NCBI GenBank assembly: GCA_019420085.1 | Contig: JAHZHV010000149.1 | Span: forward strand, 4,010-10,849 | DNA: 6,840 bases | Source of the DNA: Christensenella sp. | GTDB taxonomy: Bacteria > Bacillota > Clostridia > Christensenellales > Maliibacteriaceae | Direction of reading: 5' to 3' | Shown here: positions 6,662 through 6,840 of the stretch, piece after piece | Position numbering within the stretch: the first letter of the stretch is position 1 | How the letters are laid out: every line of letters starts with the position of its first letter | Notes under the pieces: generated by a model | What the model was told of the DNA's origin: nothing | What the model saw: the letters and a program-made list of their open reading frames with translations, nothing else | Database searches by the model: none | Translations under genes and position numbers: made by a program

Positions 6662-6709
6662 CATTCGTCCCTCCATAGCCGTTCGAGGCGGCGCATTGCA
6701 TTTGCACTT

Positions 6710-6738
6710 ATTTTACAATACACACTGCATAAAAGCAA
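6710..6738 (-). promoter_or_regulatory. Possible promoter of the GH43 gene
   Basis: TAAAAT (6715-6710, 5 of 6 matches) lies 17 nt after TTGCTT (6738-6733, 3 of 6 matches). Transcription would begin near 6703, about 40 nt before the ATG. The weak -35 suggests an activator or a regulated promoter, but the call is tentative. Confidence 0.45.
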
Positions 6739-6785
6739 GAAACACATTGACCTTTGCCGCACGCTTTGCCATAATAACAAATTAA

Positions 6786-6803
6786 AATTTGAAACCTCAA
6801 ATT
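6786..6803. repeat. AATTTGA/TCAAATT hairpin
   Basis: A perfect inverted repeat with 7-bp A/T-rich arms and a 4-nt loop (AACC). It directly abuts a second hairpin. Read on the minus strand it is followed by a T-rich stretch, so it might be a weak terminator of a gene lying off the right edge, or an operator upstream of GH43. Confidence 0.5.
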
Positions 6804-6827
6804 ATGTAGGTGGTTATACCGCCACAT
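6804..6827 (+). repeat. Hairpin of ATGTAGGTGG with CCGCCACAT
   Basis: Nine pairs (one G-T wobble on the plus strand) with one bulged A (6808) enclose a TTATA loop. It pairs better as plus-strand RNA, since the minus-strand version has a C-A mismatch at the wobble position. No T run follows before the window ends. Function unknown. Confidence 0.5.
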
Positions 6828-6840
6828 AGGGATTTAATAA

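Overview
The window carries five protein-coding genes, all on the minus strand and so read from right to left. It looks like the chromosome of an anaerobic, probably gut- or rumen-associated member of the Bacillota (Clostridia-like). This rests on strong GGAGG-type ribosome binding sites, sigma-A-like promoters, a clostridial-style DUF362/ferredoxin protein, a cytoplasmic GH43 glycosidase and a Gram-positive-style rhamnose polysaccharide cluster. The taxonomic call is inference only. No mobile element, CRISPR array, rRNA or tRNA was seen.

Right part (about 5663-6840): a GH43 glycosidase without a signal peptide, preceded by a probable promoter and, further upstream, two adjacent hairpins. Middle (4260-5662): a 375-residue DUF362 protein with two 4Fe-4S cluster motifs. 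It has its own well-formed promoter, an inverted repeat at the predicted transcription start and a leader of about 130 nt. It ends at a strong hairpin terminator with A/T tracts on both sides.

Left part (1-4199): the start of a surface-polysaccharide operon. A TTGACA promoter lies just past the terminator. It is followed by a large two-domain glycosyltransferase (GT4 fused to GT2), a multi-spanning O-antigen ligase/polymerase-like protein, and the first 173 codons of glucose-1-phosphate thymidylyltransferase (rmlA), which runs off the left edge. Together these would supply dTDP-sugar (probably dTDP-rhamnose, if rmlBCD follow), add two sugars to a lipid-linked repeat unit, and polymerise or ligate the glycan.

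The points most worth a second look are the GT4-GT2 fusion, the layered regulatory region upstream of the DUF362 gene, an almost identical 28-bp repeat inside the GH43 gene, and three genes whose longest-ORF start is probably wrong. I did not see anything that clearly amounts to a wholly new biological system.
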